Source: Polynucleobacter sp. (GTDB lineage: Bacteria > Pseudomonadota > Gammaproteobacteria > Burkholderiales > Burkholderiaceae). Taken from it: a DNA stretch of 64,000 bases. Made by a program: the position numbers and the translations under genes. The stretch spans positions 1 to 64,000 of the forward strand of contig JAHEBW010000044.1 of assembly GCA_024642065.1 (NCBI GenBank). Direction: 5' to 3'. The stretch's first letter is position 1. Each line of letters begins with the position of its first letter. Positions 10,320 through 19,788 of the stretch are shown piece after piece. The notes beneath the pieces were generated by a model. The model did not search any database, was not told the origin of the DNA, and saw only the letters and a list, made by a program, of their open reading frames with translations.

Positions 10320-11762
10320 ATGAAGTTTTTTATCGTTTGTCCCCGTGGACTTGAAATTCCCTTAGCGGAAGAATTAAAAGAAATTTCTGAGCGCTCCGAA
10401 GTAAAAGCTTTAGGCGCTTGGGTAATTGACCCACCACCACTGAACAATACTGGTGGTCTTGGCGTTGCTGGTCCTATGTCTGTAGCTTTAGCTATTAATC
10501 TACATTCTCGTATCGCGAGTCGTTGCTTACTCCAAATGACTCATGTGGCTTATCGCAAAGAAGATGATATTTATAAAGCAGTGAGATCTTTATCTTGGGA
10601 AGATTGGATTACCCCTGATCAAACAATGCGAGTGGATTTAACGGCTCATCGATCACCACTAACTAGCTTGAACTTTGTAACACTCCGCATTAAAGATGCG
10701 GTTTGTGATCGCTTAAGAGAAGTGAAGGGAGCTAGACCTAATATTGATACAGAGCTGCCTGATGTGCGCGTTCAAGCCCATTTAACGGCAACTCATGCCA
10801 CTGTTTACCTTGATACCAGCGGGCAATCATTATTCAAGCGTGGCTGGCGTGATGACAAAGGTGCCGCACCTTTAAAAGAAAATTTAGCTGCAGGTATTTT
10901 GGCTCTAACAGGCTGGAAGCCAGAGCAACCCTTGTTTGATCCTATGTGCGGTAGTGGTACCTTTTTAATTGAGGCAGCTTATCGTGGTTTAGGTATTCCA
11001 TCCGGTTCTATCCGCGCAGGATTAATGAATCCTAAAAAAGCTGAAGAACAGTCTGCACAAGCCCACATCCAAGCTGTTAAATCTGTTGATTCATCAGCGC
11101 CAAGTAAATTTACTCGCTACCGTCCTACTCGAGTTGATCTTGTGGGAGCAGATCAAGGGTTTGGCTTCCAGAGATTAAAACCATTTAATACCCCTGATCT
11201 TAAAAAACAGTGGGATGGTTTGTGTGAAGTGGCTAAGAAAAGCATCGAGACTGGATTAGCTAATGCTAATAAGCTCAAGATGGCTGCTTGTGACATTAAT
11301 GAAAACATGATCACGATTGTTAAAAGCAATTGGAAGCGTGCTGGCTTACCCGCTCAATCAGGTGTTTTATCCAATGTTCGCCAGATTGATGCTTTGGTCG
11401 CCAAGTCACCATTTACGGAGCCTGGTGTGATGCTCTTCAACCCACCTTATGGTGAGCGTTTAGAAATTAAGGGTGGTCGTGATGGTAGTGAACGCGTTAA
11501 AGGTCGTGGCGCACGTGATGCTTTGCCTAAAAATAACAACTCGCCAGAGTTCATGGAATTTTTAAATCAGTTTGGCAAACACCTCAAAGATAACTTTCAG
11601 GGTTGGCAGGTTGATGTATTAACAGCTGATATGGGATTACCAGGTCAGGTACGTATGAAAGAATCTAAACGCACGCCATTATTCAATGGCCCATTAGAGT
11701 GTCGTTTATTTAGATTTGACATGAAGAAGCCAGATGCTTCATCAACATCTTCTCAAGACTGA
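10320..11762 (+). CDS. THUMP-domain class I rRNA (guanine-N2) methyltransferase, RlmL-like
   Basis: A 480-residue SAM-dependent RNA methyltransferase. An N-terminal THUMP-type RNA-binding region covers about residues 1-165. The catalytic domain shows the SAM loop DPMCGSGTFLIEAA at about 207-220 and the N6/N2-methylating motif NPPYGERL at 374-381. This layout matches the N-terminal RlmL half of RlmKL, which makes m2G2445 in 23S rRNA in E. coli; the RlmK half is absent, as usual in betaproteobacterial members. The exact target base is inferred by homology. TAAGG precedes the ATG. Confidence 0.88.
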   Translation: MKFFIVCPRGLEIPLAEELKEISERSEVKALGAWVIDPPPLNNTGGLGVAGPMSVALAINLHSRIASRCLLQMTHVAYRKEDDIYKAVRSLSWEDWITPDQTMRVDLTAHRSPLTSLNFVTLRIKDAVCDRLREVKGARPNIDTELPDVRVQAHLTATHATVYLDTSGQSLFKRGWRDDKGAAPLKENLAAGILALTGWKPEQPLFDPMCGSGTFLIEAAYRGLGIPSGSIRAGLMNPKKAEEQSAQAHIQAVKSVDSSAPSKFTRYRPTRVDLVGADQGFGFQRLKPFNTPDLKKQWDGLCEVAKKSIETGLANANKLKMAACDINENMITIVKSNWKRAGLPAQSGVLSNVRQIDALVAKSPFTEPGVMLFNPPYGERLEIKGGRDGSERVKGRGARDALPKNNNSPEFMEFLNQFGKHLKDNFQGWQVDVLTADMGLPGQVRMKESKRTPLFNGPLECRLFRFDMKKPDASSTSSQD

Positions 11763-11884
11763 GCTTTAATAACTTATTTTCTTTAAGTCTTATCGTTGGT
11801 AGATTTGTTGATTTGATTCGTCGCCTTTTTATTTATAAAATTCATAATTAAATGACCGTTTAAATGAATAAATAGGAGAGGCAA

Positions 11885-12346
11885 TTGTCACATTTTGATA
11901 CCTATGTTTTTATAAAAAATCTAGAAAGCTCTGGAATACCAGAGCATCAAGCAAAAGCTATTTGCGATGGTCTTAAAGAGTGCCATGAAGCTTCTGACCA
12001 TGTCAGTAAGGCTGATTTGATGGAATTTAAATCAGAGATGAAAACAGAAATGTCTGACTTTAAGACGGAAATCAAAACAGAAATGGCTGACTTTAAATCT
12101 GAAATTAGGTCATATATGGCTGAATTCAAAGCTGATATCAAGGCAGATATGAGCGAGTTTAAGGTTAGTATGAAAGCTGATATGGATTGCTTAGAGAGTA
12201 GATTGGATAAGAAGATCTCTGATACAGCTCATCGCCAAACAAAGGTCATCGGCGCCATGGTTGTAGGTTCAATAACTTTGTTGTCATTATTTGATCGATA
12301 TATACCTACTAATATCGCCGGCGCTGCTCAAAATATATGGTCCTAG
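11885..12346 (+). CDS. DUF1640-like coiled-coil protein with one C-terminal membrane helix
   Basis: A 153-residue protein with a helical N-terminus (about 1-45), a long regular coiled coil (about 45-120) and one membrane helix near residues 125-142. The coil is built from 11-residue units: MSDFKTEIKTE, MADFKSEIRSY, MAEFKADIKAD, MSEFKVSMKAD. This hendecad rhythm and the overall layout resemble DUF1640/CCDC90-type proteins, which are membrane-anchored coiled coils of unclear bacterial role. The start is a TTG preceded by AGGAGAGG. It seems to be transcribed alone, with about 120 bases on its left and 100 on its right. Confidence 0.75.
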   Translation: MSHFDTYVFIKNLESSGIPEHQAKAICDGLKECHEASDHVSKADLMEFKSEMKTEMSDFKTEIKTEMADFKSEIRSYMAEFKADIKADMSEFKVSMKADMDCLESRLDKKISDTAHRQTKVIGAMVVGSITLLSLFDRYIPTNIAGAAQNIWS

Positions 12347-12443
12347 ATGACTTATCTCAAACAATATAAGAACTGATAAAACATAAAAATGTCTTATTTC
12401 TTTAGCCCTAGTAGAATAGTGAAAAATTTAGGAAAAAAGAATC

Positions 12444-12614
12444 ATGGAATTTAAAACTTATATGTGTTTGATTTGTGGCTGGGTCTACGATGAAGAAGCT
12501 GGCTTGCCTGATGAAGGTATTGCGCCGGGTACATTGTGGAAAGACGTCCCAATGAACTGGACGTGTCCTGAGTGCGGTGCACGCAAAGAAGATTTTGAGA
12601 TGACGGTTATTTAA
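12444..12614 (+). CDS. Rubredoxin
   Basis: A 56-residue iron-sulfur electron carrier, too short for the ORF track. It begins MEFKTYMCLICGWVYDEEAG and ends with TCPECGARKEDFEM. The two CxxCG pairs hold one iron atom, and the spacing and the Tyr/Trp core are those of a complete rubredoxin. AGGAAAAAAG upstream can serve as the ribosome binding site. A hairpin 15 bases after the stop may end the transcript. Its redox partner cannot be told from context. Confidence 0.95.
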   Translation: MEFKTYMCLICGWVYDEEAGLPDEGIAPGTLWKDVPMNWTCPECGARKEDFEMTVI

Positions 12615-12629
12615 GTCATCATGATGCAG

Positions 12630-12651
12630 AAAGCCACCCTCGGGTGGCTTT
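12630..12651 (+). terminator. Hairpin terminator after rubredoxin
   Basis: AAAGCCACCC, two bases TC, then GGGTGGCTTT form a GC-rich stem, effectively closed by a CTCG tetraloop. The downstream sequence TGAAGTTTTA has only a short T-run, so termination may be partial and hemL could receive some read-through. Confidence 0.65.
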
Positions 12652-12696
12652 GAAGTTTTAAATGCATCATTTTTGATATTTAAAGAATTTAAAGAT

Positions 12697-13989
12697 ATGA
12701 GCAAAAACGAAGAACTATTCCTAAGAGCCCAAAGAACAACTCCGGGCGGAGTTAATTCGCCTGTTAGAGCATTTCGTCAGGTGGGTGGTGTGCCACGTTT
12801 TGTGGCACGTGCACAAGGCGCTTATTTTTGGGATGCAGATGGTCGACGCTATGTTGACTGTATCGGTTCTTGGGGTCCTATGATTGTGGGGCACGCTCAT
12901 CCTAAAGTTGTTAAAGCAGTACAGGATGCAGCAGCTCATAGCTTTAGTTTTGGTGCGCCTACTGAAGGCGAGATCATCATGGCAGAACGTATCTGCCAAT
13001 TAGTGCCTAGTATTGAACAGGTTCGTTTGGTATCAAGTGGCACAGAAGCCACTATGAGTGCATTGCGTTTAGCTCGAGGTTTTACAGGGCGTGACTTAAT
13101 TATCAAATTTGAAGGTTGTTACCACGGTCATGCCGATAGCCTATTAGTAAAAGCAGGTTCAGGCATGTTGACTTTTGCTAATAGCACGCAAAATGCTCCT
13201 TCCTCTGGTGGCGTGCCACAAGATCTCGTTAAACACACATTAGTGCTTCCTTATAACGATGTGGAGGCGCTTGAGTTAGCCTTTAAACAAAATGCTGGCA
13301 AGATTGCAGCTCTGATTGTTGAGCCAATTGCTGGCAATATGAATTTGATTCAGCCAAGTCAAGCCTTTGTAAAAGCAATGCGCGATCTCACCACTAAAGA
13401 AGGTGCTGTACTTATTTACGATGAGGTTATGACTGGATTTAGGGTGGCTTTGGGCGGAGCGCAAAGTTTGCATGGCATTCAACCTGATTTGACTTGCTTA
13501 GGCAAGGTCATGGGTGGAGGTATGCCAATGGCTGCATTTGGTGGTCGCACAGACATCATGAACAAACTAGCTCCCATAGGTAACGTTTATCAAGCAGGCA
13601 CTTTGTCTGGTAATCCTTTGGCGGTTGCAGCTGGTTTGGCTAATTTAGACATCATCACCAGACCAGGTTTTTATGAATGCTTGAGCACGCAAACTAAAAA
13701 GTTTGTTGATGGCATGGCTGAGAGAGCTAAAGCTGCGGGCGTGAAATTTTCTGTTGATAGTGTAGGCGGTATGTTCGGTTTGTATTTCTCAGAAAAAGTA
13801 CCAAGCTCTTACGCTGAAGTGACTAATAGTGATATTGAAGCATTTAAGAAGTTTTTTCATTTGATGCTAGATAACGGCGTTTATTTGGCGCCATCGGCTT
13901 ATGAAGCCGGATTCTTATCAATTGCTCATGATGATGATGTGCTTGATGAAATGTTCAAAGCAGCAGAAAAATCTTTTGCTGCAATGTAA
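12697..13989 (+). CDS. hemL: Glutamate-1-semialdehyde 2,1-aminomutase
   Basis: HemL moves the amino group of glutamate-1-semialdehyde to form 5-aminolevulinate, the first committed tetrapyrrole precursor in the C5 pathway. The 430-residue PLP enzyme has [14 protein letters not shown] at its start, the aspartate motif YDEVMTGFR near 241 and the PLP lysine in [11 protein letters not shown] at about Lys270. The ATG at 12697 gives the standard [12 protein letters not shown] start; the track's TTG at 12673 adds eight unlikely residues. apaH follows ten bases downstream. Confidence 0.97.
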   Translation: MSKNEELFLRAQRTTPGGVNSPVRAFRQVGGVPRFVARAQGAYFWDADGRRYVDCIGSWGPMIVGHAHPKVVKAVQDAAAHSFSFGAPTEGEIIMAERICQLVPSIEQVRLVSSGTEATMSALRLARGFTGRDLIIKFEGCYHGHADSLLVKAGSGMLTFANSTQNAPSSGGVPQDLVKHTLVLPYNDVEALELAFKQNAGKIAALIVEPIAGNMNLIQPSQAFVKAMRDLTTKEGAVLIYDEVMTGFRVALGGAQSLHGIQPDLTCLGKVMGGGMPMAAFGGRTDIMNKLAPIGNVYQAGTLSGNPLAVAAGLANLDIITRPGFYECLSTQTKKFVDGMAERAKAAGVKFSVDSVGGMFGLYFSEKVPSSYAEVTNSDIEAFKKFFHLMLDNGVYLAPSAYEAGFLSIAHDDDVLDEMFKAAEKSFAAM

Positions 13990-13999
13990 GTTGTGATGC

Positions 14000-14833
14000 A
14001 TGAATAATATTTTTGCCATCGGAGACGTTCAGGGTTGTCATCAACAACTGCAACAACTCATCAAAAAATTACCCCAAGATTCAAAAATCATTTGTGTGGG
14101 CGATTTAGTTAATCGCGGCCCAGATTCCTTAGGCGTACTACGCACGCTGAAAGCTTTGCAAGAGGCTGGTCAAGCAGAATGTATTCTGGGCAACCATGAT
14201 CTTCATTTATTGGCAAGAGATGCTGGTATCCGTGGTCCGAAATCTCTAGATACTCTTGATGCCATCTTTAAGGCACCAGATAGACGAGAGTTGATTGATT
14301 GGTTAAGACATCGACCAATGGTTCTATATAGCGGTCAAGATAACTTCAATACGATGTTTGTCCATGCGGGTATCTTGCCGCAGTGGAGTGTCACTAAAAC
14401 ACTTGAATTAGCCAATGAACTTGAAAAAGTCTTGCGGCACAAAAATTACGCCAAGTTTTTAGTGGACATGTATGGCAACACTCCCACACAATGGAATGAC
14501 AAACTCAAAGGCACGGAGCGCCTCAGAGTGATTGTTAATGCATTTACAAGATTACGATTCTGTACCGCCAAAGGTGTGATGGAGTTTGACAGTAAAGAGG
14601 GGGTTGGGGATGCCCCGAAAGGTTATATGCCTTGGTTTAATGTCCCAACTAGAAAAACCCAAGATGTAAAAATTGTTTTTGGTCACTGGTCCACATTGGG
14701 ACTATTGAAGAAAAAGAACCTAGTGGGTTTGGATACGGGTTGTGTATGGGGCGGTCAGCTCACTGCCATGTCCTTAGGCAAGAAACCACTATTTGTTCAA
14801 GTGCCCGGTTTAAAGCAACCTGTGGGTATGTAA
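14000..14833 (+). CDS. apaH: Symmetrical bis(5'-nucleosyl)-tetraphosphatase
   Basis: ApaH hydrolyses Ap4A symmetrically to two ADP and also acts on Np4-capped RNA. It is a 277-residue metallophosphoesterase with the motifs GDVQGC, GDLVNRGP, GNHD and a late GHWSTLG that form the two-metal site. The length matches the family. It starts ten bases after hemL and is convergent with the photolyase gene. Confidence 0.95.
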   Translation: MNNIFAIGDVQGCHQQLQQLIKKLPQDSKIICVGDLVNRGPDSLGVLRTLKALQEAGQAECILGNHDLHLLARDAGIRGPKSLDTLDAIFKAPDRRELIDWLRHRPMVLYSGQDNFNTMFVHAGILPQWSVTKTLELANELEKVLRHKNYAKFLVDMYGNTPTQWNDKLKGTERLRVIVNAFTRLRFCTAKGVMEFDSKEGVGDAPKGYMPWFNVPTRKTQDVKIVFGHWSTLGLLKKKNLVGLDTGCVWGGQLTAMSLGKKPLFVQVPGLKQPVGM

Positions 14834-14875
14834 AAAATAACTAGAAAGATAAGTATAAAAATAAGGACTTTCTAT

Positions 14876-16381
14876 TTAGAGAGTTTCCTTTTTAACAACC
14901 GCGTATCTGATTAATGTATTTTTTCTCGCCTCATCGTGTTGCACAATGGGTAGAGGGTAGTCTCTTCCAAGTCGAATACCTGCAATCTCTAATTCGATGT
15001 CGCCGGCTAACCATGGAGCATGGATAGTTTTCTTAGATAGTTTCGAGAGTTGTGGTAAATATTTTTTAATAAATTTACCTTCCGCATCAAATTTTTCAGA
15101 TTGAGTGATGGGGTTAAATATCCTAAAGTAGGGTTGCGCATCACAACCGCTTGAAGATGCCCACTGCCAGCCGCCATTGTTAGCTGCAAATTCAAAGTCA
15201 TTCAAGTGATCGGCAAAGTACTGTTCGCCCCATCTCCAATCAATACCAAGATCCTTGATTAAGAAGCACGCCACCACCATGCGTAAGCGGTTATGCATAT
15301 AACCGCTTTGATTCAGTTGATGCATGGCTGCATCAACTAGTGGGTAACCAGTTTTACCTTCGCGCCAAGCTTTGAATAATTTTTGTGCTTTGGCACCGCT
15401 TTCCCAAACAATTTTGTCGTAATCAGGTTTAAATGATTCATGTCCGGCTGTGCCATGCAAGAGTGCTTGCTTGCCAATGGATGGTGCGAGTCTTGGGTGA
15501 TTACTGAGGATCATGAAATAGAAATCACGCCAAATCAATTCTGATAGCCAGATGGTGGCACCCATGCTGCCGGCTAACATGCGTTGATGTGCTTCGCGCA
15601 CCAGCGCTCGTATAGAAATCGTTCCAAAGCGAGAGTGCACAGATAGATAGCTGGGTCCTTTCACTGCTGGATAATCGCGTGTGGCGTGGTAATGATCCAT
15701 GCGGCCTAGAAATTCTTCAAATAGCTCTGATGCACCAGACATACCGATTGGTAGATAAGATTCAATAGCAGTACTTTCAAAACCCATTGATTTAAGAGAG
15801 GGAATGCCCACATCTAATGATTGAGGGATCGCTACAAATTGTCCGCCATCCAAATCGACTGCATGGGCATCTAAATCATGCGCTTGTAATTTTTTTAGCC
15901 AAGCATTTTTATAGGGGGTGAACACTGAAAAAATCCCACCTTGTCCTGTAAGAACCTCTTGATTCTCAAAAATGACATGATCTTTGTAACTATGAAAAGC
16001 AATATCATGCTTCTCTAAAGATAGAGAAACTAATCGATCTCGTTCAATCGCAGCTGGCTCATAATCCTTATTCGTAAAAACAGATTGAACTCCTAATTGC
16101 TGAGCAAGCTCAGGAATGATGTTGGTGGCTTTGCCGTGTCGAACAATTAAGCCGCCTCCTTTAGATCGAAGTTCGGAATTAATTTCTTGCAAAGATTGCC
16201 AAATGAAATCCACCCGACGATCTTTTTGAAGACCTCGATCTAATAGGTGAGACAAGATATCTGTATCAAAAACAAAAGCAACCCACACCTGTTGGCAGGT
16301 TTTGATCGCCATGCGAAGCGCATGGTGATCATGAAGTCTTAGATCGCGACGCAGCCAAACTAAGCCCTTAGCAGTACTCAT
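14876..16381 (-). CDS. phrB: Deoxyribodipyrimidine photolyase
   Basis: A light-driven repair enzyme that splits cyclobutane pyrimidine dimers using FADH-. The 501-residue protein has an N-terminal antenna domain beginning LVWLRRDLRLHDHHAL and a C-terminal FAD domain. FAD-region motifs include ATIWLSELIWRDFYFMIL, YPLVDAAMHQL and ANNGGWQWASSSGCDAQPYF, the latter characteristic of class I CPD photolyases. The antenna cofactor (MTHF or another) cannot be told by eye. The start is preceded by AGGAG on the minus strand. It stands alone in this orientation among core genes. Confidence 0.95.
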   Translation of the reverse strand: MSTAKGLVWLRRDLRLHDHHALRMAIKTCQQVWVAFVFDTDILSHLLDRGLQKDRRVDFIWQSLQEINSELRSKGGGLIVRHGKATNIIPELAQQLGVQSVFTNKDYEPAAIERDRLVSLSLEKHDIAFHSYKDHVIFENQEVLTGQGGIFSVFTPYKNAWLKKLQAHDLDAHAVDLDGGQFVAIPQSLDVGIPSLKSMGFESTAIESYLPIGMSGASELFEEFLGRMDHYHATRDYPAVKGPSYLSVHSRFGTISIRALVREAHQRMLAGSMGATIWLSELIWRDFYFMILSNHPRLAPSIGKQALLHGTAGHESFKPDYDKIVWESGAKAQKLFKAWREGKTGYPLVDAAMHQLNQSGYMHNRLRMVVACFLIKDLGIDWRWGEQYFADHLNDFEFAANNGGWQWASSSGCDAQPYFRIFNPITQSEKFDAEGKFIKKYLPQLSKLSKKTIHAPWLAGDIELEIAGIRLGRDYPLPIVQHDEARKNTLIRYAVVKKETL

Positions 16382-16571
16382 ATCCTGGTCTCCTGAGGAT
16401 CTTTATTACTTTTGTTGATTTGAGCTTGTTATTTGTTGCTAAACCCTAGCGTACATTTCCCAGAATGTATCTAGAGCTTTGATTTTATAAGCTTATTCGA
16501 ATTTTGGTGAAAATGGTGCTTAATCACTATTTCAGCAGATATTTAAATCCTGAATCAGATAAAATTAAGTC

Positions 16572-17168
16572 ATGATTCAAGATGATGCTAAGTCCTTAGC
16601 CAATCAATTTTTAATTGCCATGCCTGGCATGGTCGATGAAAACTTTGCTGGTACGGTGGTCTACCTTTGCGATCACACTCCTAATGGTGCCATGGGTTTA
16701 GTCATTAATCGACCAACCGATGTTGATCTTGGAAGTGTTTTTGACAAAATTGACCTTAAACTAGAAATCCAGCCCAAAGCCAACGAGCCTGTATATTTTG
16801 GCGGCCCAGTGCAAACGGATCGAGGCTTTGTTTTGCATGAACAAAAGCAAGGTGAACATACCACCCATTACAGTTCGTCTCTCAGAATCCCTGGTGGCTT
16901 AGCTATGACCACCTCCAAGGATGTATTAGAAGAAGTTGCTGCCGGACATGGACCTCAGAGATTTTTAATGACTCTAGGTTATGCCGGTTGGAGTGCAGGG
17001 CAATTAGAAGATGAGATCGCTCGTAATGGCTGGCTCAATATTGCAGCTCCAATGGATGAGATGGCACATATCATTTTTGAAACGCCTGATGAATACAAAT
17101 ATCAGAATGTTTTAGCTCTCTTGGGCATTGATCCTAGCTTCTTATCCAGTGAGGCGGGGCACGCTTGA
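16572..17168 (+). CDS. yqgE: YqgE/AlgH family protein (UPF0301)
   Basis: A 198-residue cytoplasmic protein of the YqgE/AlgH family. Characteristic blocks are [54 protein letters not shown] and [15 protein letters not shown]. Its biochemical role is not established; AlgH was linked to alginate regulation in Pseudomonas. The stop overlaps the ruvX start (TGATG), so the two are translationally coupled, an arrangement widespread in proteobacteria. Confidence 0.93.
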   Translation: MIQDDAKSLANQFLIAMPGMVDENFAGTVVYLCDHTPNGAMGLVINRPTDVDLGSVFDKIDLKLEIQPKANEPVYFGGPVQTDRGFVLHEQKQGEHTTHYSSSLRIPGGLAMTTSKDVLEEVAAGHGPQRFLMTLGYAGWSAGQLEDEIARNGWLNIAAPMDEMAHIIFETPDEYKYQNVLALLGIDPSFLSSEAGHA

Positions 17169-17584
17169 TGTCTAGCCCAAGCAATCAAATGGAAAATCTG
17201 AATCCAAATGCCAATATCGTGCAAACGATATTGGCATTTGATTATGGTGAGAAACGCATTGGAGTGGCTGTTGGTAATGCCATGACTAAAACAGCGCAAG
17301 CTTTGAAAGTGATTCAAAACAAGAGCCAAGATATTCGTTTCAAAGAAATAGAACAGTTAATTCAGGAGTGGCAACCAGAGCTACTGGTCGTCGGTTTACC
17401 AATGCATCCTGATGGTACCCCTCATGAAATGACTCAAAAAGCGAAGCGTTTTGGCAATCAACTATCAGGACGATTCCAAAAGCATGTGGTTTGGGTTGAT
17501 GAGCGCTATACATCAGTATCGGTTGAGAAAGGAAATGATGCCCTAGCTGCTCAATTGATCTTGCAACAATACTTAGATGGTTAA
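17168..17584 (+). CDS. ruvX: Holliday junction resolvase-like protein RuvX (YqgF)
   Basis: An RNase H-fold nuclease that in E. coli acts in 16S rRNA 5' processing. The 138-residue protein has [17 protein letters not shown] with the first catalytic Asp, [18 protein letters not shown], and [15 protein letters not shown] with the later Asp/Glu. I take the ATG at 17168, which overlaps the yqgE stop by one base; the track begins one codon earlier at a TTG. The roughly 19 residues before ILAFDYG are longer than typical, and this extra stretch encodes a perfect hairpin (17205-17240). If the true start lies downstream, the hairpin would be a leader element instead. Confidence 0.92.
   Translation: MSSPSNQMENLNPNANIVQTILAFDYGEKRIGVAVGNAMTKTAQALKVIQNKSQDIRFKEIEQLIQEWQPELLVVGLPMHPDGTPHEMTQKAKRFGNQLSGRFQKHVVWVDERYTSVSVEKGNDALAAQLILQQYLDG
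17205..17240 (+). promoter_or_regulatory. Perfect 16-bp hairpin with GCAA tetraloop at the start of ruvX
   Basis: The arm CAAATGCCAATATCGT (17205-17220) is followed by GCAA and its exact reverse complement (17225-17240). In RNA this is an uninterrupted 16-bp stem capped by a GNRA tetraloop, placed 37 bases after the ruvX ATG. No T-run follows, so it is unlikely to be a terminator. It may modulate ruvX translation or mRNA processing. Confidence 0.8.
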
Positions 17585-17666
17585 CTAACTCAAATCATTA
17601 AAATCGATCAAAATAAGAAACAAAATATTCAGAAAAACGCAGCCCAATAAACAAACACAAAAAGCT

Positions 17667-18200
17667 ATGACAACCTCTATAAATCCGCAGGAAATTCCTC
17701 AAGCAGAAGATCTCTATCAAATCCTTTTAGATCAATTAAAAGAACAAAAGAAGGTCAGTCCACAATTCCAGTTGGCAGGTTTGGCGAGTGGTGGTGCTTG
17801 GATTGCAGAACGTTTAGCCAAGGATTTGGGTTTGCCAGCTTATGGGGTCATTAATGTGTCATTCCACCGTGATGACTACTCTGAGAAAGGTGTTAAAGCT
17901 TTTAATAGTGCAGAAGGTTTGTCGACCAAGCTTCCGTTTGAAGTAGAAGGTGCTCACATCATCTTGGTGGATGATGTTTTAGATACTGGTAGAACTGTTC
18001 GAGCAGGTCTTAATGAGTTATTTGATTACGGCAGACCTGCTAAAGTGGATTTAGCTGTATTAGCTGATCGCCATCGCAGACAGTTACCAGTAGATGCAAC
18101 CTTCAAGGGGGCTAAAGTTAAAGTGGCAGATGATCAGATCTTGGTTTTAGAGCAGTCTGAAGATGGTCGTTTGGCATTCTCAACAGAGACTAAAGAGTGA
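17667..18200 (+). CDS. pyrR: Bifunctional pyr operon regulator / uracil phosphoribosyltransferase PyrR
   Basis: A 177-residue type I phosphoribosyltransferase. The PRPP-binding motif VDDVLDTGRTVRAGL is at about residues 101-115, and the family blocks GLASGGAWIAERLAKDLG and FHRDDYSEKG match PyrR. In Gram-positives PyrR binds pyr mRNA to attenuate transcription; in betaproteobacteria it is usually found next to pyrB. The 85 bases between pyrR and pyrB show no obvious attenuator hairpin, so RNA-level control is not supported here. Confidence 0.9.
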   Translation: MTTSINPQEIPQAEDLYQILLDQLKEQKKVSPQFQLAGLASGGAWIAERLAKDLGLPAYGVINVSFHRDDYSEKGVKAFNSAEGLSTKLPFEVEGAHIILVDDVLDTGRTVRAGLNELFDYGRPAKVDLAVLADRHRRQLPVDATFKGAKVKVADDQILVLEQSEDGRLAFSTETKE

Positions 18201-18285
18201 TCGAAAGAAAACAAGAGAAAACAAGAGAAAAATTCAAAATAAGTATCAAACTCAGCGCCCTAAAAGATTAAAATACTGACCTAAG

Positions 18286-19269
18286 ATGACCCAAACCAAT
18301 CAGACTGCTAAGACTGCCAGCCAACTTCAACTCAATGATCAGGGTGAGCTAACTCACTTGCTGACCTTAGAGGGTCTCTCTAAAGAACATATCCTTCATA
18401 TCTTGGATACAGCCCAACAGTTTGTGGCTGTAAGTGAATCAGATCGAGAAGTTAAAAAAGTACCACTTTTAAGAGGTAAAAACATTTTTAACCTCTTCTT
18501 TGAAAATTCAACAAGAACCAGAACAACATTTGAGATTGCTGCTAAACGCTTGTCAGCAGATGTGATTAATTTAGACATTCAAACATCTTCAACAGCCAAG
18601 GGTGAAACGCTACTTGATACGATTGATAACTTAGTAGCGATGCAAGCAGATATTTTTGTGGTGAGACATAAAACCACTGGTGCACCAGTTGAGGTGGCGG
18701 CACATCTGCCACCGCATGTACATGTGATCAATGCGGGTGATGGCACTAACCAACACCCGACGCAAGGTTTGCTAGATATGTTTACCATGCGCCACTTCAA
18801 GCAAGACTTCACTAAGATCAAAGTCGCGATCATTGGAGATATTGTCCACAGTCGCGTAGCCAAATCAAATATTCATGCCTTAACTACTCTAGGTTGTCCA
18901 GAGATCAGAGCGATTGGTCCAGAAAGCCTTTTGCCTAAAGACCTGAACATGATGGGTGTCAAAATCTACAACAACATCGAAGAAGGACTGAAAGATGTGG
19001 ACGTTGTGATGACCCTCAGAATTCAAAGAGAACGAATGGAAAGTCATCAGATTCCTCAAGGAGATGAATTTTTTAAGCAGTGGGGGTTGACTAAGCAAAG
19101 ACTTCAACTAGCAAAACGAGATGCCATTGTCATGCACCCAGGACCTATGAATAGAGGCGTTGAGATTGCCAGCGATGTAGCTGATGGTCCACAAGCAGTT
19201 ATTCTCCAACAGGTGAAATTTGGGATTGCTGTGCGAATGGCAGTTATGGCTTCACTCGCTTCGAGCTAA
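18286..19269 (+). CDS. pyrB: Aspartate carbamoyltransferase catalytic subunit
   Basis: PyrB condenses carbamoyl phosphate with aspartate, the committed step of pyrimidine synthesis. The 327-residue protein has the carbamoyl-phosphate loop [13 protein letters not shown] at about 71-83, the [10 protein letters not shown] block and [13 protein letters not shown] near the end. No regulatory subunit (PyrI) is adjacent, as expected outside enterobacteria. It is the last clear core gene before the accessory region; 17 bases separate it from the convergent lipoprotein gene. Confidence 0.97.
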   Translation: MTQTNQTAKTASQLQLNDQGELTHLLTLEGLSKEHILHILDTAQQFVAVSESDREVKKVPLLRGKNIFNLFFENSTRTRTTFEIAAKRLSADVINLDIQTSSTAKGETLLDTIDNLVAMQADIFVVRHKTTGAPVEVAAHLPPHVHVINAGDGTNQHPTQGLLDMFTMRHFKQDFTKIKVAIIGDIVHSRVAKSNIHALTTLGCPEIRAIGPESLLPKDLNMMGVKIYNNIEEGLKDVDVVMTLRIQRERMESHQIPQGDEFFKQWGLTKQRLQLAKRDAIVMHPGPMNRGVEIASDVADGPQAVILQQVKFGIAVRMAVMASLASS

Positions 19270-19286
19270 TTTATAAATTCTTTGTA

Positions 19287-19757
19287 TTATTCTTTTTTTA
19301 ATTCTGTTTTAAGTTCTTTTTCATTTTCATTGTTAGTGGAATCTACTGGAGCAACTGAGTCAATAACAACTTTTGGCATTTGATCTGTGGTTCCAGTATT
19401 ATTTCCGCTTGAAACCGGTCCTACATTTTCTTTTGCCGTTGAGAGTTTTTCTGCTGGGGTCTTTTCTAATTTTTCTTCTCGGCTTTTGTCATTTAATTTT
19501 TTATTTTTACATACAATGATCATTTCTTTGTAATCAGAATTTGTAAATAACCCGCTTACTTTATTAGATGTCTTTTCAAGAACTTCATAACCTTCTTCGC
19601 CGCAAACTGTACTTGCTGATTTTAAGCATGGAAGCCATGTATGGGATGAGCAAGTGATAATTTCAGCTGCAGTACCATTTTTATAATAAAAAGGTTGAGG
19701 TGTAGAACATCCCGCAAGAATAAATGTTAGAAAAGTTGCGATAATTACTGGTTTCAT
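19287..19757 (-). CDS. Small lipoprotein with cysteine-rich core, function unknown
   Basis: A 156-residue protein with a short lipoprotein signal ending LAGC (Cys17). The core has the pattern CSSHTWLPCLKSAS, VCGEEGYEVLEKT and MIIVCK, which resembles a recurring small-lipoprotein type with four to five conserved cysteines spaced around a GYxV block. The tail (about 95-156) is hydrophilic low complexity rich in Glu, Lys, Asn and Thr. The biological role is not known. It is divergent from the protease gene at 19789, with 31 bases between the starts. Confidence 0.7.
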   Translation of the reverse strand: MKPVIIATFLTFILAGCSTPQPFYYKNGTAAEIITCSSHTWLPCLKSASTVCGEEGYEVLEKTSNKVSGLFTNSDYKEMIIVCKNKKLNDKSREEKLEKTPAEKLSTAKENVGPVSSGNNTGTTDQMPKVVIDSVAPVDSTNNENEKELKTELKKE

Positions 19758-19788
19758 AATGGTTTAGTGCTCACGGGAGTTATGGTAC

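Noticed and set aside
16460-16482. Inverted repeat ACATT / AATGT upstream of yqgE as an operator
   Set aside because: Five to six matched bases in A/T-rich sequence is within chance expectation and no regulator is linked.
18204-18232. Direct repeat GAAAACAAGA upstream of pyrB as a regulatory site
   Set aside because: Only two short A-rich copies with no symmetry or promoter relation; low complexity explains it.
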